From Isoetes taiwanensis (lineage: Eukaryota; Streptophyta; Lycopodiopsida; Isoetales; Isoetaceae), in contig JAJEKV010000008.1 of NCBI GenBank assembly GCA_021234155.1, forward strand, positions 17,908,042-17,972,041: 64,000 bases of DNA, in the 5' to 3' direction. Shown here one piece after another: positions 22,571-34,809 of this stretch. The notes under the pieces were generated by a model that saw only the letters and a list, made by a program, of their open reading frames with translations, was not told the DNA's origin and made no database searches. A program made the position numbers and the translations under genes. Position 1 is the first letter of the stretch. Each line of letters opens with the position of its first letter.

Positions 22571-23248
22571 CAGAGAAAGACAACAACCCTCGGATTGTTC
22601 CAACCAACGAAAATCAATGGCCCATAAAGGGTGCACTCTAGAAATACTATTTAGTACACCTCAACGAATACAACAACGAAATCATAGAAAAACCATGTAA
22701 AAAAACGTATAAAAATCTAAAAGTGACCCCCTGTTATTGTGCTAGATATTTAGGTTTTGATATATGATCAGTCCCGGCTTCTTTGCCGGATCGATCTCGT
22801 TTCCTCCTGAGCATGTCAAGGTCTGATCAAACCGACATATTCAAACAGGAATTGGCTCCAATTCATTGGGCCGACCTGTTTGTCAATGCAAAATTACTAT
22901 AAATAATATTTTCAATGGTTTCGCAATAGTGAAACCTATGCACACAATTGTATATTTACAAATGCACTAGTATAGCCCCTTTGTTTTTCAAGACTATACC
23001 AATGATTTAGTTATGGCAACATAGAACCATAACCATTTAGTTGTCTTACAGTCTTCACCAATTAAGTTGTTTTTGCAGTCTTCACCAACTTTGTAATTTG
23101 ACTAGCCACAACCACAATCATATTCACTGTCAACACTTGTCTAGGCAATTCTTAAAGTTTTGATCTTTTTCATACACGAGTTTGTAAGACCTCAATATAA
23201 CATGAACTACAAGATTATGATATGAACAACCTCTGCTAGACAATACTT

Positions 23249-24886
23249 CTAACATTCCCCTTTCAGATCATAATCTCTGATATCTTTGCAATTTAGTTCT
23301 TCTGCTAGTTTTGTGAACCTGTTGCAACTTAGACCCTTTGTAAAAATATCTGCCAACTGCTTTTCAGAACTTATGTATTCAAGCTCTATGACGCCCCTAT
23401 TTACCATTTCTCTAATAAAATGCATTTCCATTTCTACGTGTTTTGTTCTCTCATGCATAACAGGATTCTTAGTCATGGCTATACAGCTTTGATTGTCACA
23501 GAATAGAATTGTCCCCTTTCTTTGCATGATGCCTAATTCATTCAGAAATCTTCTGCTCCATATTATCTCCTTGCTTGCTAATGTTGTGGCAGCATACTCA
23601 GATTCTGCAGTAGACAATGCTATGGATGATTGTTTTTTTGTTCTCCAGCATACTGGGCCACCACCAAACATTAACACATATCCAGATGTTGACTTTCTTT
23701 CATCTAAGTCCCCACACCAATCTGCATCTGCATAAGCCCTTAGTTCTAAATCATCTCCACAATATGCAATGCCTGTTGTTTTTGTTCCCTTTAGGAATCT
23801 TAAAACTTTCTTTGCTGCCATCCAGTGTTGTTTTCTTGGATCACTATTGTACCTACTTAATACATTATGTCAGGTCTAGTATGATTTGCAACATGTAACA
23901 AACTTCCAACCAACTGTCTATATGGTATTCTTCCCATTTCTTCCCTTTTTTTTATGAGTCTTGAGACACATCTGTTTTGATAAATTTTCCCCTATGTCAG
24001 TGGCAGTTTAACTGGATTGCAACTTTGCATGTTGAATTTCTCTAGTAGAGAATCTATATAATTTTCTTGAGAGAGAGATATCCTTTTGTTTACCCTGCCC
24101 CTTTTAATTTGGATTCCCAAGAACTTGGACAATTCCGCTAAGTCTGTCATTTTATATTTTTCTTTCAGAATCTCCTTGCATTGTTTGAGAATATCCATAC
24201 TACTTGCTGCCAGCACACAATCATCCACATAAATGGCAATTATACCAATGTCCTTTTTCCCTTTAAGAACATACACATTACCATCATTTTCAAGTTTTCT
24301 AAGGCCTTGTTCCACACCTGTACTATTGTCTGGGAGCCTGTTTTAGTTCATAGACTGCTCTCTTCAATCTCCAAACCCTTCCTTTTCCATTTTCAAATCC
24401 CTGTGCTTGTCTCATATATACTTCCTCTTCTAGTTCTGCATTCAAGAATGTTGTGCAAACATCCATGTGATGCAACTCCATGTTCAAAGCATTTGCCATA
24501 GCAATAATCATTCTGCTGCTGAACATTTTTACCACTGGAGAATACGTTTCTTCAAAGTCTATACCCTTCTGTTGTGAATATCCCTGTGCCACTAACCTTG
24601 CCTTATACTTAGGAGAGCCATCTACATTTTGTTTAAGTTTAAAAATACATTTATTCCCAATTGCTTGCTTTCCCTTAGGCAAATCTGTAATTTCATATGT
24701 TGATGTCCTTTCAAAAGACTCCATTTCTTCATTCATAGCTTCCTTCCGTTTTTCACTATCATGACTATTTATTGCATATTGAAAACTTTCTGGCACTCCT
24801 ATTTCTAATATTATTAAGGCTTCTGATATATTTTCAGAATGTATGTCTGTTCTGCCACTTTTGCCATCTTCTTTTCTTCCATACAA
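23249..24886 (-). pseudogene. Copia reverse transcriptase and RNase H
   Basis: The frame 24886-24323 carries GNKCIFKLKQNVDGSPKYK, ARLVAQGYSQQKGIDFEET and VYELKQAPRQ, the fingers/palm part of Copia RT. A stop and a small deletion follow. The frame 24315-23992 has the catalytic IAIYVDDCVLAAS. The frame 23821-23249 has RNase H signatures LRAYADADWCGD, RKSTSGYVLMFGG, ALSTAESEYAATT and ADIFTKGL. The RNase H stop codon lies 4 bp inside the LTR. The polymerase normally copies element RNA into DNA in the cytoplasmic particle; with these breaks it is not made whole. Confidence 0.93.
23255..23264 (-). promoter_or_regulatory. Polypurine tract of the Copia element
   Basis: The minus strand reads GAAAGGGGAA directly before the LTR start TGTTAGAAG, the usual plus-strand primer site. 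Confidence 0.8.
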
Positions 24887-24936
24887 GTTTATATCGAATC
24901 TTAATTCTTCCTTAAGTCTCTCCCCTTCATTCTTCC

Positions 24937-26830
24937 TTAATTCTTTCCTGGCTCCTGGTTTTGTTCTCTATTCTCATGTATCACTTGTTCCCCTATTTCT
25001 TGTGTAATGGTTTTGCTTCCTGAACCATCTTCAATACCTTGCCCTGCCTCATCAATGATAATTCCTTTTTGTTCCTCATCTTCATCAAGATCAACAATTG
25101 TCTTTGCTCCTATTGTTTTCTTTTCTGTACTTTTCCCATTTTCTTCCTCAACTCCAGTTGTTTCATCATATCCTTTGGTTGTTTCACAGCTTAACTTGGG
25201 TTTGTATAACTGATTCTCCACAAATGTAACATCCGTACTTATCAAACTATTCCTTTTTTCTGGATTATACATTTTGTATCCCTTTGAGCTCTCATCATAT
25301 CCCCCCAAATAATTTATAGTTGATCTATTGTCTAATTTCTATCTTAACTCTTTAGGAACATGAGTATATCCCAAGCATCCATATGCCTTATACTTCTCAT
25401 AACTTGGTTTCTTCCTGACCATACTTGTTCTGGTGTTTTTCCATTTATGGCCTTTGAAGGCAATACATTATGCATTTCCACAGCTGTTTTTACAACCTCC
25501 TTCCAAAGAAAATTGGGGAGACCAGCATGCTTAAGCATGGATCTAGTTGCAGGGCGAAAGCATGCTAGGGTGTACCATCTAAAGTTCTTTTTAGGGAGTG
25601 CGAAACTACCCAGAAAAGTACCCAGCACTGGGTACTGGGGACTTGCATAAATGTCTCAATAAACAATACGTTTGAGAGTTGTTTCATTCATTTTAGTCTC
25701 TAATAGTATTGTTATGCTCTAATACTATAGATTCACATTTTATTGACCTTCAATTCAAAATTTTTGGATTGATTTTAATAGAAAGAAAAAATAGAAAGTA
25801 CCTGTTTTAAAAGTACCCAATCTAGGTACTTTTGAGGGTTCCAAAAGTGGTACACCGTAGCATGCTTTCACCCTGCATTTAAGATTGTTTTGTTCATTCT
25901 CTCTGCCAGTCCATTCTGTTGGGGTGTGTAACGTATTGTCTTTTAATTCCTTTGTTTATGCAATAACTTGCAAATTTAGAAGACATATACTCACCTCCTC
26001 TATCAGATCGAACACATTTGATTTTTCTCCCTGTTGAGCACTCCACTTCAGCAGCAAATCTTTTGAAAGCTTCAAAAGCTAGGTCCTTGGTTTTGAGACA
26101 ATAGATTCTAGTTTTCCTGCTAAGATCATCCACAGATGTTATGAAATAATGTTTGCCAGATATACCCATGACATTCAAAGGTCCACAAATATCAGTATGA
26201 ATCAATTCCAGAATTTCTTTTGTATTCCTCTTTGCCCTTGTAAATGGCAGTCTGTTATGTTTTTCCAGCATGCAACCTTTGCAAACAAAATTATTTGTTT
26301 TGCTGTCTGATGAGTTTAACCAGCCTTGTCTGATCATCAATTCTATATTCTTTACATTTGTATGCCCAAGTCTCTTATGCCATAATTCAACGTTTGGATT
26401 TGTTGTCAAGTTTACACTTCCATAACAGTTAGGACTAATTTCAAACAGATTTCCAACACGTCTTCCTAAGAATTTCAATTCATTGCCTTCAAAAACCTTA
26501 CAATGCATTTGTTCAAATACAACTTTGAACCCCATGTCAACCAACTGAGCAATGGAGATCAAATTCCTTATTAAGCTAGAAACACAAAGTACATTCTCCA
26601 GATTTACTTTTCTTCCCCTTAAGTCAAATAATTCTAACACCCCTACATCTTCAACCCTTTGTAAATTTCCATTTCCCACTTGAACATGGCCACCTCCATT
26701 TCCTTTGCATTCCTTTAAGATTTTGGTTGAGCATGCAATGGTTTTCTCAACTCCACTATCTAGAATTAGAAGATCATCACCATTAGATCTATTTTCACAT
26801 GATGAAAAAACTGAATTACTTACCTCTTCT
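24937..26830 (-). pseudogene. Copia protease and integrase, interrupted by a MITE
   Basis: From the right: the protease motif ILDSGVEKTIAC near 26770; the long frame ending at 25894 with LWHKRLGHTNVKNIE and CKGCMLEKHNRLPF (the HHCC zinc site); then DICGPLNVMGISGKHYF, ITSVDDLSRKTRIYC and VRSDRGGEYMS, giving the D, D of the DDE triad. A one-base loss in the THPN...NG region near 25925 shifts the frame. A MITE then splits the region, and coding resumes at about 25547 (LKHAGLPNFLWKEVV). The acidic spacer 25308-24937 joins integrase to RT. Cuts and joins element DNA in intact relatives; this one is dead. Confidence 0.9.
25552..25873. mobile_element. 322-bp MITE with 26-bp inverted ends and TGCA target duplication
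   Basis: Termini GGGYGAAAGCATGCTA and then SGGTGTACCA are inverted at 25552-25577 and 25848-25873 with two mismatches. TGCA flanks both sides (25548-25551, 25874-25877). Removing the insert and one TGCA restores a continuous integrase frame, which fixes the borders. Inside, two palindromic AGTACCCA...GGTACT blocks (about 25616-25640 and 25812-25835) lie near the ends. It has no coding capacity. A 4-bp TGCA duplication does not suit the commonest plant MITE classes (TA or TWA). Confidence 0.93.
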
Positions 26831-27053
26831 TCTGCGTATATGTTCTTACCTAGACTACAGTCACATTTAAAGTACAGTTACATTAAAAGAACCTTGTTCA
26901 AGGTAAGATCATAATTCCAAATATCCACCCTGGTCTTCTTCATCTCCAGTCTCTTCTTCCAAAGGTATTTCTTCTGCTATATGGGTTTCTGGATTTGATC
27001 TTCTGCCCCTTCCTCTTCACCTGCCTCTAAAGCCTTGATTTCCCCTTCCTCCT

Positions 27054-27918
27054 TTATTTTTGCTCCTTATGTTGTCCTTTGGAGGTGGACAATTTGAAGC
27101 ATAGTGACCTCTCCCCCCACAATTGGTTTATATCTTTTGACAATTTGGGACAATTGATTTTAATGTAACCATATTCATTACAACTGAAGCATGGGCCAAT
27201 TTTGCCTCCTTGGCGAGTTTCAGATTTTCCCTTTCCCTTTGCCATTAGAATTTGAGTTGTATCTTCTTCCTCCAACACCCTGTTCTGCTCAAGCTCAGTT
27301 TTGAGCATTCTTTCAGCTTCAAGCCTTGTTGTTGCAATGGTCCTGATAAACATTGCTACATTTTCCAGACTTGTGACTGCCCTTGAGATAGCCAGCACCT
27401 ACTGTTGTTGAGAGTAGACCACTCCAGCTCCCTCCAAGTCCGCCATTATATTGTCAAAATTTTGAAATCAGTCTCCTCAGTTCATTTTCCAGTAAATCAA
27501 TCTGGGAAAATGTCTTAGCTTCATATGTTGCCAACATATAGTTCCACATTTGTCTTGGAGTCATCCCTCTCAATTTTAGAACAATACCAGAACTCACTTT
27601 GCTCATAATAATACCTTGAGCCTCACGAATTTTTGCATTGTCAGCCACCACAACTGCTCCAGAAGTTGCACTAACTTCTCTTGTCTGACCTGCTACAACT
27701 TGCTCTTCATGTGAGGAAGAGCTTTCTTAATTTATCTCAGTCACCAATCTCCTTCTAGAGTTTTCCATGCTGGTTTCTCCTTCTGATGGTTCTATAAGAT
27801 CCCACAGATCTTCCACTTGAAGGACATGCTTTACCTTCGCATTCCACACTTGGAAGCCAGAATCTCCCTTGAATACATCTATGGCATTCAATAATCCTGC
27901 TCCAAATCTGCTAGACAT
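27054..27918 (-). pseudogene. Copia gag with damaged zinc knuckle
   Basis: The first codons (27918) read MSSRFGAGLLNAIDVFKGD, then QVWNAKVKHVLQVEDLWDL, the usual Copia gag opening. A TAA at 27727-27729 interrupts the frame, which resumes in phase with GVVLKLRG-like and MWNYMLATYEAKTFSQIDLL text to 27454. After a frameshift, 27398-27054 holds a basic piece and CFSCNEYGYIKINC. This is the CCHC knuckle, with Tyr in place of the His. Gag normally forms the particle and binds element RNA. At least one stop, one frameshift and the lost His make it non-functional. Confidence 0.88.
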
Positions 27919-27932
27919 TTTGTCTGCAACCT

Positions 27933-27945
27933 GGCTCTGATACCA
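27933..27945 (-). promoter_or_regulatory. Primer binding site of the Copia element
   Basis: The minus strand reads TGGTATCAGAGCC one base after the right LTR, complementary to initiator tRNA-Met. Confidence 0.92.
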
Positions 27946-27946
27946 A

Positions 27947-28655
27947 TGTTAGAATTTAAGACAACAATGATATCACCTATGCAATCCTTTGTTCAAACAC
28001 TAACCAGTCTGATAATAATGTATGATAATGCAATTCAATTATAACACAACAATTGCAATACTTATATTATCATAACCATAGTTCATTGAGAAGCTTGAAT
28101 ATGCAATAATCTAAGCATTATTTTTCATTGTCAATGCTATATCGAAAAAGCTATTACCAATGGTGCAAATCTTTGTCTATCCCGATCAGACTGCCTTAAC
28201 CCAAAACCAAGTGAAATCTCTGTACATATTAGGTTTTGATATATGATCAGTCCCGGCTTCTTTGCCGGACCGATCTCGTTTCCTCCTGAGCATGTCAAGG
28301 TCTGATTAGACCGACATATTCAAACAGGAATTGGCTCCAATTCATTGGGCCGACCTGTTTGTCAATGCAAAATGAGCCCCTTTGTTTTTCAAGACTATAC
28401 CAATGATTTAGTTATGGCACCATAGAACCATAACCATTTAGTTGTTTTGCAGTCTTCACCAATTAAGTTGTTTTTGCAGTCTTCACCAACTCTGTAATTT
28501 GACTAGCCACAACCACAATTATATTCACTGTCAACACTTGCCTAGACAATTCTTCAAGTTTTGATCTTTCCCCTACACGAGTTTGTAAGGCCTCAATATA
28601 ACATGAACTACAAGATTATGATATGAACAACCTCTGCTAGACAATACTTCTAACA
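27947..28655 (-). repeat. 5' LTR of the Copia element
   Basis: 709 bp from TGTTAGAA to TTCTAACA. Compared with the left LTR it lacks about 80 bp (the junction AAAATGAGCCCC near 28370), the part with the only clear TATA-like run. This could have removed promoter sequence, though I cannot tell whether the loss came after insertion. Confidence 0.92.
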
Positions 28656-31600
28656 GGAACACGGAGGTATCATTCGTCCCACGTCCTCTATGGGAAATTC
28701 TATACATTGGAAGCATACATACACGTTAGCATACAACAATCATGCTAAAATAATATACCACCACGAAGGGTGGCCCATCCATCATCATCAACAAAAGGAA
28801 AGTACAAGCATCAATCATATGAATGACATATATCATAACAAGGCGCTACCCGAAGCTCAGACTCCAAGGGGTCAACTGACAGCCAGGCCTCAAGATAACA
28901 GCAGACGGAAGTATAACATGGCGTTAGCTGGCATAAGACAATGGCTAGGGTAATCCACTCCATCCGCCCCTCCTGTGCACACTTTGCAGATAGGCTGAAT
29001 CATGCTATGACGTGCTTGAGGCTTCCGGAGCCGCAATCCCAAGGAATCACCCTTCGGGACTACTCCATGTTGTACATCTCCTAGGTCCGATGAGGCAGGT
29101 CAGAGAGGCGTCCCTTCCTCGAGCATGACAGATCTCTGGGTGTGCTAGAGAGCGCGTGCCACATCAGTGACCCCTGCATCCGTACCCGACTTACTATCCT
29201 AAATCTAAAGGCTGGTTCACCTGCCCGTTCGAGTCCAGGGCATCCATATAGGCACGTCTCCTGCGACCCCAGGGAGTGTCAGACCCATACCCGGCCCTCT
29301 CAGTGACCGGCTATAAGCCTAGCACACTAAAGGAGTCCTGTAGCCATGTTAGGCAGCATCCCACCCTCGATTCACCATCATACTCGTTATTTGGTGCTGA
29401 ACCACATCATAGCATCCTCAACCAGGTTGGCTCTTGTGCACATACCGCAATTACTGGGTTTTAAGGGTTCTAGCTAGGAACATCTCTATTTCTAGCTGGC
29501 CTTTAGGTCTCTACCATTCCCTTAACCCTAATACACCGAGGGAGCAGAAAGAAAGAATATAAACACCATCTAAGTATCCATCACCATCCAAAACAACATA
29601 TATGAAAGAGAATTTAATCATTCCATCTATTCAAAGAAGTGCTAGCCGAAATAGAAGCTATCTAGAGACTAACCAGTCTCTTGGCTGGAGCCGTTATCAT
29701 GGAAGGCTTCCATAGTTTGGGTCTGCTGGCAAGAACTAGCAAGAACTGGGTAAGGCTGGTAGCTGCTGCTCCTCCTCACTTCCCAATTCGAATTTGGGCA
29801 AAATGGGGGTAGGACCCCTATTTCTCCACTCAAAATAGCAAGTCCCACTTGGCCAATTGATGTAGGCCAGGTGCCACTCCCCTATTGGTGACATTTAACT
29901 AATTATGCCTTAATTCGTATAATTAGGTTAATTATCCTCTAATTTTATTAGCATAGCTAATAAAATCCCTTTTAAGTGAATCTAAGTTATCCCTATTGAC
30001 CCTTAAGGGTTTAATTAAATACGGGTGATGTGTCATGATATGCATACGTATACTGTATAAATACCTGGAACGTCACAAGCTTGGAGAAGGCAAAGTGCAA
30101 GCCTCTTGCTTCTGCGCAGGCCTAAAATCTGTTGTATTTAGGAAGCAAAATCAAATAGTGCCTTTATGCTTTGTTAGGCAATGCATTCGCAGATCATTGC
30201 TGCAGATGGGATAGTCCATGATCAAACTTGCCTTAAGAGGCAAAGATCCATTACAGAATCGTCAGAACCAGGGTATTTTTTAACCTCCTTACATATTTGA
30301 CGGGGCGTAAAATATTGGCCACTACTTACCTTAGATAATTTGCTAAACGTAGTTTGGCCTGGCCCTTTTCTGAATCATTACAGCAAGACGTTGTAACTTA
30401 AATGGCGAAATCATGAAACTAATTTTTTCCCAAGAATTTGAATTGACCATATCCATACATCTAAATATGATAGCCACGTCACTAAGATAATATCTAGTTT
30501 CTATGATGCTCTATGCAGTTGTCACAAGCAAATACATGCTACACTTCTCTAACTAAGATTACTATAAGATCATTAGAATGTTTTAAATATATTGAATTTA
30601 GGCAAAAGCGCAAATGGAGTTGGTAGGATTGATCTCACCCAAAGCCATATTGCAAGTACTTGGTAAATGGAAACTAACCTTGATTTGAGTTGGGGCAATG
30701 AAGTGCATATTTGAGCTAGATGATGAAGAACAAATTTGGGATGTAAATTGCAAATCAAATAAAACAAAATTGAACCGAAGAAAAAAAACTATATTATTAG
30801 AAATGCTTTTAGAATTTTAGGGCTAAACTAAAAAAGACTTCAGTCCCCTACAAGTGGCAAAATTATGTCATTATACTTGGCCAATATAGAGCTTGACCAT
30901 AGCCCTTGAAATATAAAATTATTCCATGCTTTAAATGGCCACCACAACAAGTTGCTAGTGCACATAACATTTTGGAATGGCCACGCCATAGGAGTTTGAA
31001 GATTTGGCAAATATCAAATTGGCCACTTATGAAGTGAATTTAATGAAATGGTGCTTTGAACTGGCCACCACCCTTTGGTCATGGTGAGAATGCATCCTAC
31101 TCTAGCGTGGCCGACTATTTTATGAAATATGTGAATGTGTGGCCAACTGACCCGCCGGGGCCACTAAAAAATACCATGGTCAGAACTGCCACGAAATACA
31201 GTTTTTCCTATCCACTTCCCATCAAAAAAGGTCCCCCTCTCACATGAATTATCTGCCTTAACCTGAGCCGGCTTCTTCCCTTGCAACATCTCAGGATATG
31301 TACAATGCCATCCACTCAACATATTCGGCTCAGCAAGTACCTTGCTTCCTAGAAATGAAGGCAGAATCCAAAATATGCAAGCAACACAGATGGAATAAGG
31401 AAAAATATGAAGATGCATTGCCACATCCACTCATTCTGTGGAGCTCCATCGCCACTCGATCTGCCGGACCTTCATCTGCAGAGGAGCCGTCAAGCATCGG
31501 AACAGAGTAAACAGGGAGAAAATGGACGGAAAAAGGATGAAAGCGCCATATGGCAAAGTGGCAACTGTTAAATTTGGAAGATGTTGTAATCTGGAGCGGA

Positions 31601-31883
31601 AATAGGGTCAAAACAGGCCATGCCAAGTGGAGCGTAAGTCCTGGTTTTGTCTGTTGTAACAGACAGTATTATCTGGTCCATTCAAGTTTATTTGGCATGC
31701 GTTATTTGCATAAGGTGCATATGTATAAGATGCACATATGCATAAGATGCATACATCCACCTACATTGTACCTTCCGACAACCCTCACAACTTTCTATAA
31801 TTGTAGGGATTTAATAACATCTACTTCCATTATGTCATGACAAGGTTCTGATGTTAAATTAGCTTACCCATTACATTTGCGAC

Positions 31884-32043
31884 ATTGAACCTTTAACAAC
31901 CTTGGAACATTATCTCATTCAAATGTTATGAATCAAGGGAATTTAAACAAAGAGTTGTACTAGATTGAACCTTTAACAACCTTGGAACATTACCTCATTC
32001 AAATGTTATGAATCAAGGAAATTTAAACAAAGAGTTGTACTAG
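31884..32043. repeat. 80-bp tandem duplication
   Basis: ATTGAACCTTTAACAACC...AAAGAGTTGTACTAG occurs twice head to tail, with only two or three differences. Confidence 0.95.
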
Positions 32044-34809
32044 TTGATGAACGCATAAATGCAAACCTTGGTTGACGTGCCCATGTTACGGACTACAAAA
32101 TTTTAAGACTTTCGAGACATAAAACATAGTCTTTACTTGTTCTTGATTCTTGTTTAGAGCCTCACAAATGCAAGTTTCCAAACTACTTTGTGTTATAACC
32201 ATGTGTGAGAAACAAAAACTGGACCGACTAACTAGAAATTTGAAATCAAGTATTACGAAAAAAGGGCAGGTGGAAGTCTATGTGCCTTATGAGTCCCACC
32301 TTAAGGCCGGGCATTAATCATGGGCATGTAGAGTAGATGTAGTGGAGTGTCATGTGCAATTTGGATAAACCTTTGTTCTTAAGGACGAAATCAAGTTCAA
32401 CTAATATGACTTGAGCGTTGGCATTTGAGGAAACTTGTGGATATGCAATATTCCTAACTTGGAGGTAAATGTAAGGTAGAGGGTAGGTTACATGGAAAGG
32501 AATAGAGTATGCTACTAATGTGTGTTTTCTCTTATGCAAACTCCTGTGCAAGACTTGTGGCCAATGACATTGGTTATTTTGCAAAGCTGAGCGAAATGTC
32601 ATGTAGGGGCTTCTGAGATGCTGGTGAAGCAGAGACAACAAGTGCACAATCTGTCTCTGTATTACTACTGGTGCAAATGTTCATTAATGGCTATTACAAA
32701 TTCATTACAAGTCACTGGGAGATGTGTAGAAAGATGGCTTCTTGTTCAGCGCTATACTTTACTCTGGGAAGAAGTACTGAGGCCTACAAGGCAAACTCGA
32801 TGTTTTGTCGATATAGAATGTAATTTTACATGGAGTAGAAATGAAGGATTGAGCATGAGATTGCATGTGTACTAATTTTTACAAAACAAGTAATGGCCAA
32901 CTCATAGAAAATTGAGGTAATGAAGAACCCCATTATTATGAGTGCATTTATGTTCACACAAGGATATCTTCACAATACTAAAGCACCTTGAAGAAGCTGA
33001 GTGACTCTTTTAGGATATTTTTATTGCAGGTTCTTCACCAGATACATCATATTAGTGGGTGATAAAAGGGTTTTTAATTAGCTGTTGGAGTTGAACCAAA
33101 TCATGGTATTCTTAATCAATCATTCTTGATGCCCCCTGGCCTGCAGAATCGGATTAATGTATTTTTTGCACATTTAGGAAACTGTACAAACAGTGATTGG
33201 AATAGGATTGAAATTCTGAGTAATATGGATGGATTCAAAACGAGATAAGAAGAGGAGCATATAGATGATTGATTTGGCTATAGCTACAGACTGAATCCGG
33301 TTTAGTGGTTCTGTTAATTCTTGAAAATAGCTTCTATAGTTGGTTGTTTTCGCTTTGAATAGAACAATCTCAACTACTTTCTGCGTACAATCCATATTCC
33401 TGTGAGGAACTTTAAGAGGTTCTAAATCATATAACTTACGGCTACTTCCTGACATCCTTGTGTGTATGGAAGAGGTGCCTGGTCACTTTCTTGTTGTATA
33501 ACTTTATCACTATAATCAGGTGCTGCAACATCATCATCTTCATGACCATTCTTTAGTACATTATCTTGAGATTTGTTAGTAGTTCTTTCCATATGCCTTA
33601 TATCAGTAACAAATTCCAACTGAACCATTTGCAATTTGCTTGCGAAGATTTCTATTTGGTCCGGCTTCTTAACAGGTTTGTTCATGGCTCTACAACAATA
33701 TTGGTTGCATTGCATCTTTGCTTCAGAAGTTTCGGCCTTTTATATATGATGCACTTTCCTTCAGTCAAGTGTATAATGAGTTGTGATAAGCTTAAATTTG
33801 GGAATGAAATGCAGGCCTAGAAGAAGCTGATTTTCATGTAGTATGATTGATGATTATATATAAAGCTGGTGAATAGCCTAAGAGGGCCAACAAATTTGTA
33901 GATCAGTTACAGTGTATTTCGGGCATAAAATAGGTAAATTTTCTTTGCACAACTGAACATGAAAAGTGTGTACCTTTTGCTCAAGTATAAAAGGGACTTG
34001 GCATGTGTTTGTCGTTCAACCAAAGAGCTTCTGCATCATTTTGAGATTTTAGAAAATGTTTGATGCAAACAAGAGTTCATTCATTGGACCACACTTTGGC
34101 GATTCTGATTGCCTCCAGTTGGTCATTAGTAAACTCTGAAACGACGAAAATTATACAATGGTTTGGTATGAATGTCCTAGATGTTATGAAGGAGTTGGGG
34201 CGTCTTTATTTGGCGTATCTTTTGGGGTTTCTATATTTTCGGTTTCACTCTACATAGCTTCCTAACTGGCCTGCAGATTGTAGTTTTGCATTGTAATTTC
34301 TCGATTGCCTTTTGCCACGGAGAGGATGGCTTTTGGTGAGCCCCAGTTTCTGTTATATGCACAAAGCAAATTACTTGGTTTATGTTTTGTCTCAAAGCTT
34401 ATCTTCTGTGCTTATTTCTAGACCCTTTTTTTCCTAGGGCTACTTGCAGGAAAAAGCTTTTGTATTGCAAGTTAGTTGTATCAGGTAATTGTTTTAGAAG
34501 CCTAAAGTTTTATTATGGTCATGTTTTCAATACCTTTCTGGCTCTTTCTGAAGCTTATTCTAGAACTTCTAGGTTGCCCTTTCCTTCATTTTTGACACTT
34601 GATGTTCGTAGGAGCACTTATTTGCAGAAGCCCAATCTACAGATCTGATGCAGACGTGCACAACCATACTGTTGGAACACATAGAAAATGGCGATGGCAT
34701 ATGTAGTATGCTGAATATGTTCTCTGATCCCTTCTTGATGCCCTTCTTTGGCTGGGATGAAGGGGCTTAATTACTTTCATCAAGGAAAAAATTAAGGAAC
34801 TTTTATATT

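Larger units (their letters stand above)
20897..22741. mobile_element. Non-autonomous DNA element, copy B, inside the Copia LTR
   Basis: The empty site is given by the right LTR (CTCTGTACATATTAGG near 28214), so the insert boundaries are well placed. The ends are CACAAT...ATTGTG, with a possible 2-bp TA target duplication (TAC on the left, TAG on the right). The end blocks match element A; the interior is unrelated to A and holds a GGCCCC/GGGGCC hairpin at 21163-21177, a 79-bp tandem duplication and a microsatellite. No coding capacity is recognised. Confidence 0.8.
20618..23254 (-). repeat. 3' LTR of the Copia element, split by element B
   Basis: The two arms are 20618-20896 and about 22742-23254. 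They align with the right LTR on both sides of the 1.85-kb insert. This copy keeps about 80 bp (about 22891-22975, including CTATAAATAATATT) that the right LTR lacks. Confidence 0.88.
20618..28655 (-). mobile_element. Copia-type LTR retrotransposon, full length, nested
   Basis: The element is 8,038 bp including later insertions. Both ends are TGTTAGAA...TTCTAACA and it is flanked by the perfect duplication GGAAC (20613-20617 and 28656-28660). It runs on the minus strand: right LTR 27947-28655, tRNA-Met primer site 27933-27945, gag, protease, integrase, reverse transcriptase, RNase H, purine tract 23255-23264, left LTR. Protease-integrase-RT order defines Copia. The coding part carries several stops and frameshifts, so it cannot move on its own. 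The two LTRs differ at a few percent of sites by eye, suggesting moderate age. Confidence 0.93.
20483..30077 (-). mobile_element. 5' LTR of retroelement X, split by the Copia insertion
   Basis: The LTR begins TGTGACGCTCCC at 20483 and ends GGAACGTCACA at 30077, with perfect TGTGACG/CGTCACA inverted ends. Removing the Copia element and one copy of its 5-bp target duplication leaves an LTR of about 1.55 kb. The part right of the Copia (28661-30077) has no gene; a short TATAAATA run lies near 30051. The partner LTR of X was not found in the window, so the element is truncated on the left or extends into much-altered DNA. Superfamily unknown. Confidence 0.65.

Noticed and set aside
22185-22700. 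Five overlapping long frames on both strands, Cys/His-rich
   Set aside because: They arise from the CACATG-type microsatellite, which opens all frames; the composition mirrors the repeat.
20897-22741. Element B as a Helitron, because it ends near CTAG
   Set aside because: No hairpin just before CTAG, the left end is not TC after A, and CACAAT/ATTGTG inverted ends fit a DNA transposon better.
25552-25873. MITE as a hAT element (CAGGG ends)
   Set aside because: The 8-bp flanks do not match, while the 4-bp TGCA duplication exactly restores the interrupted frame.
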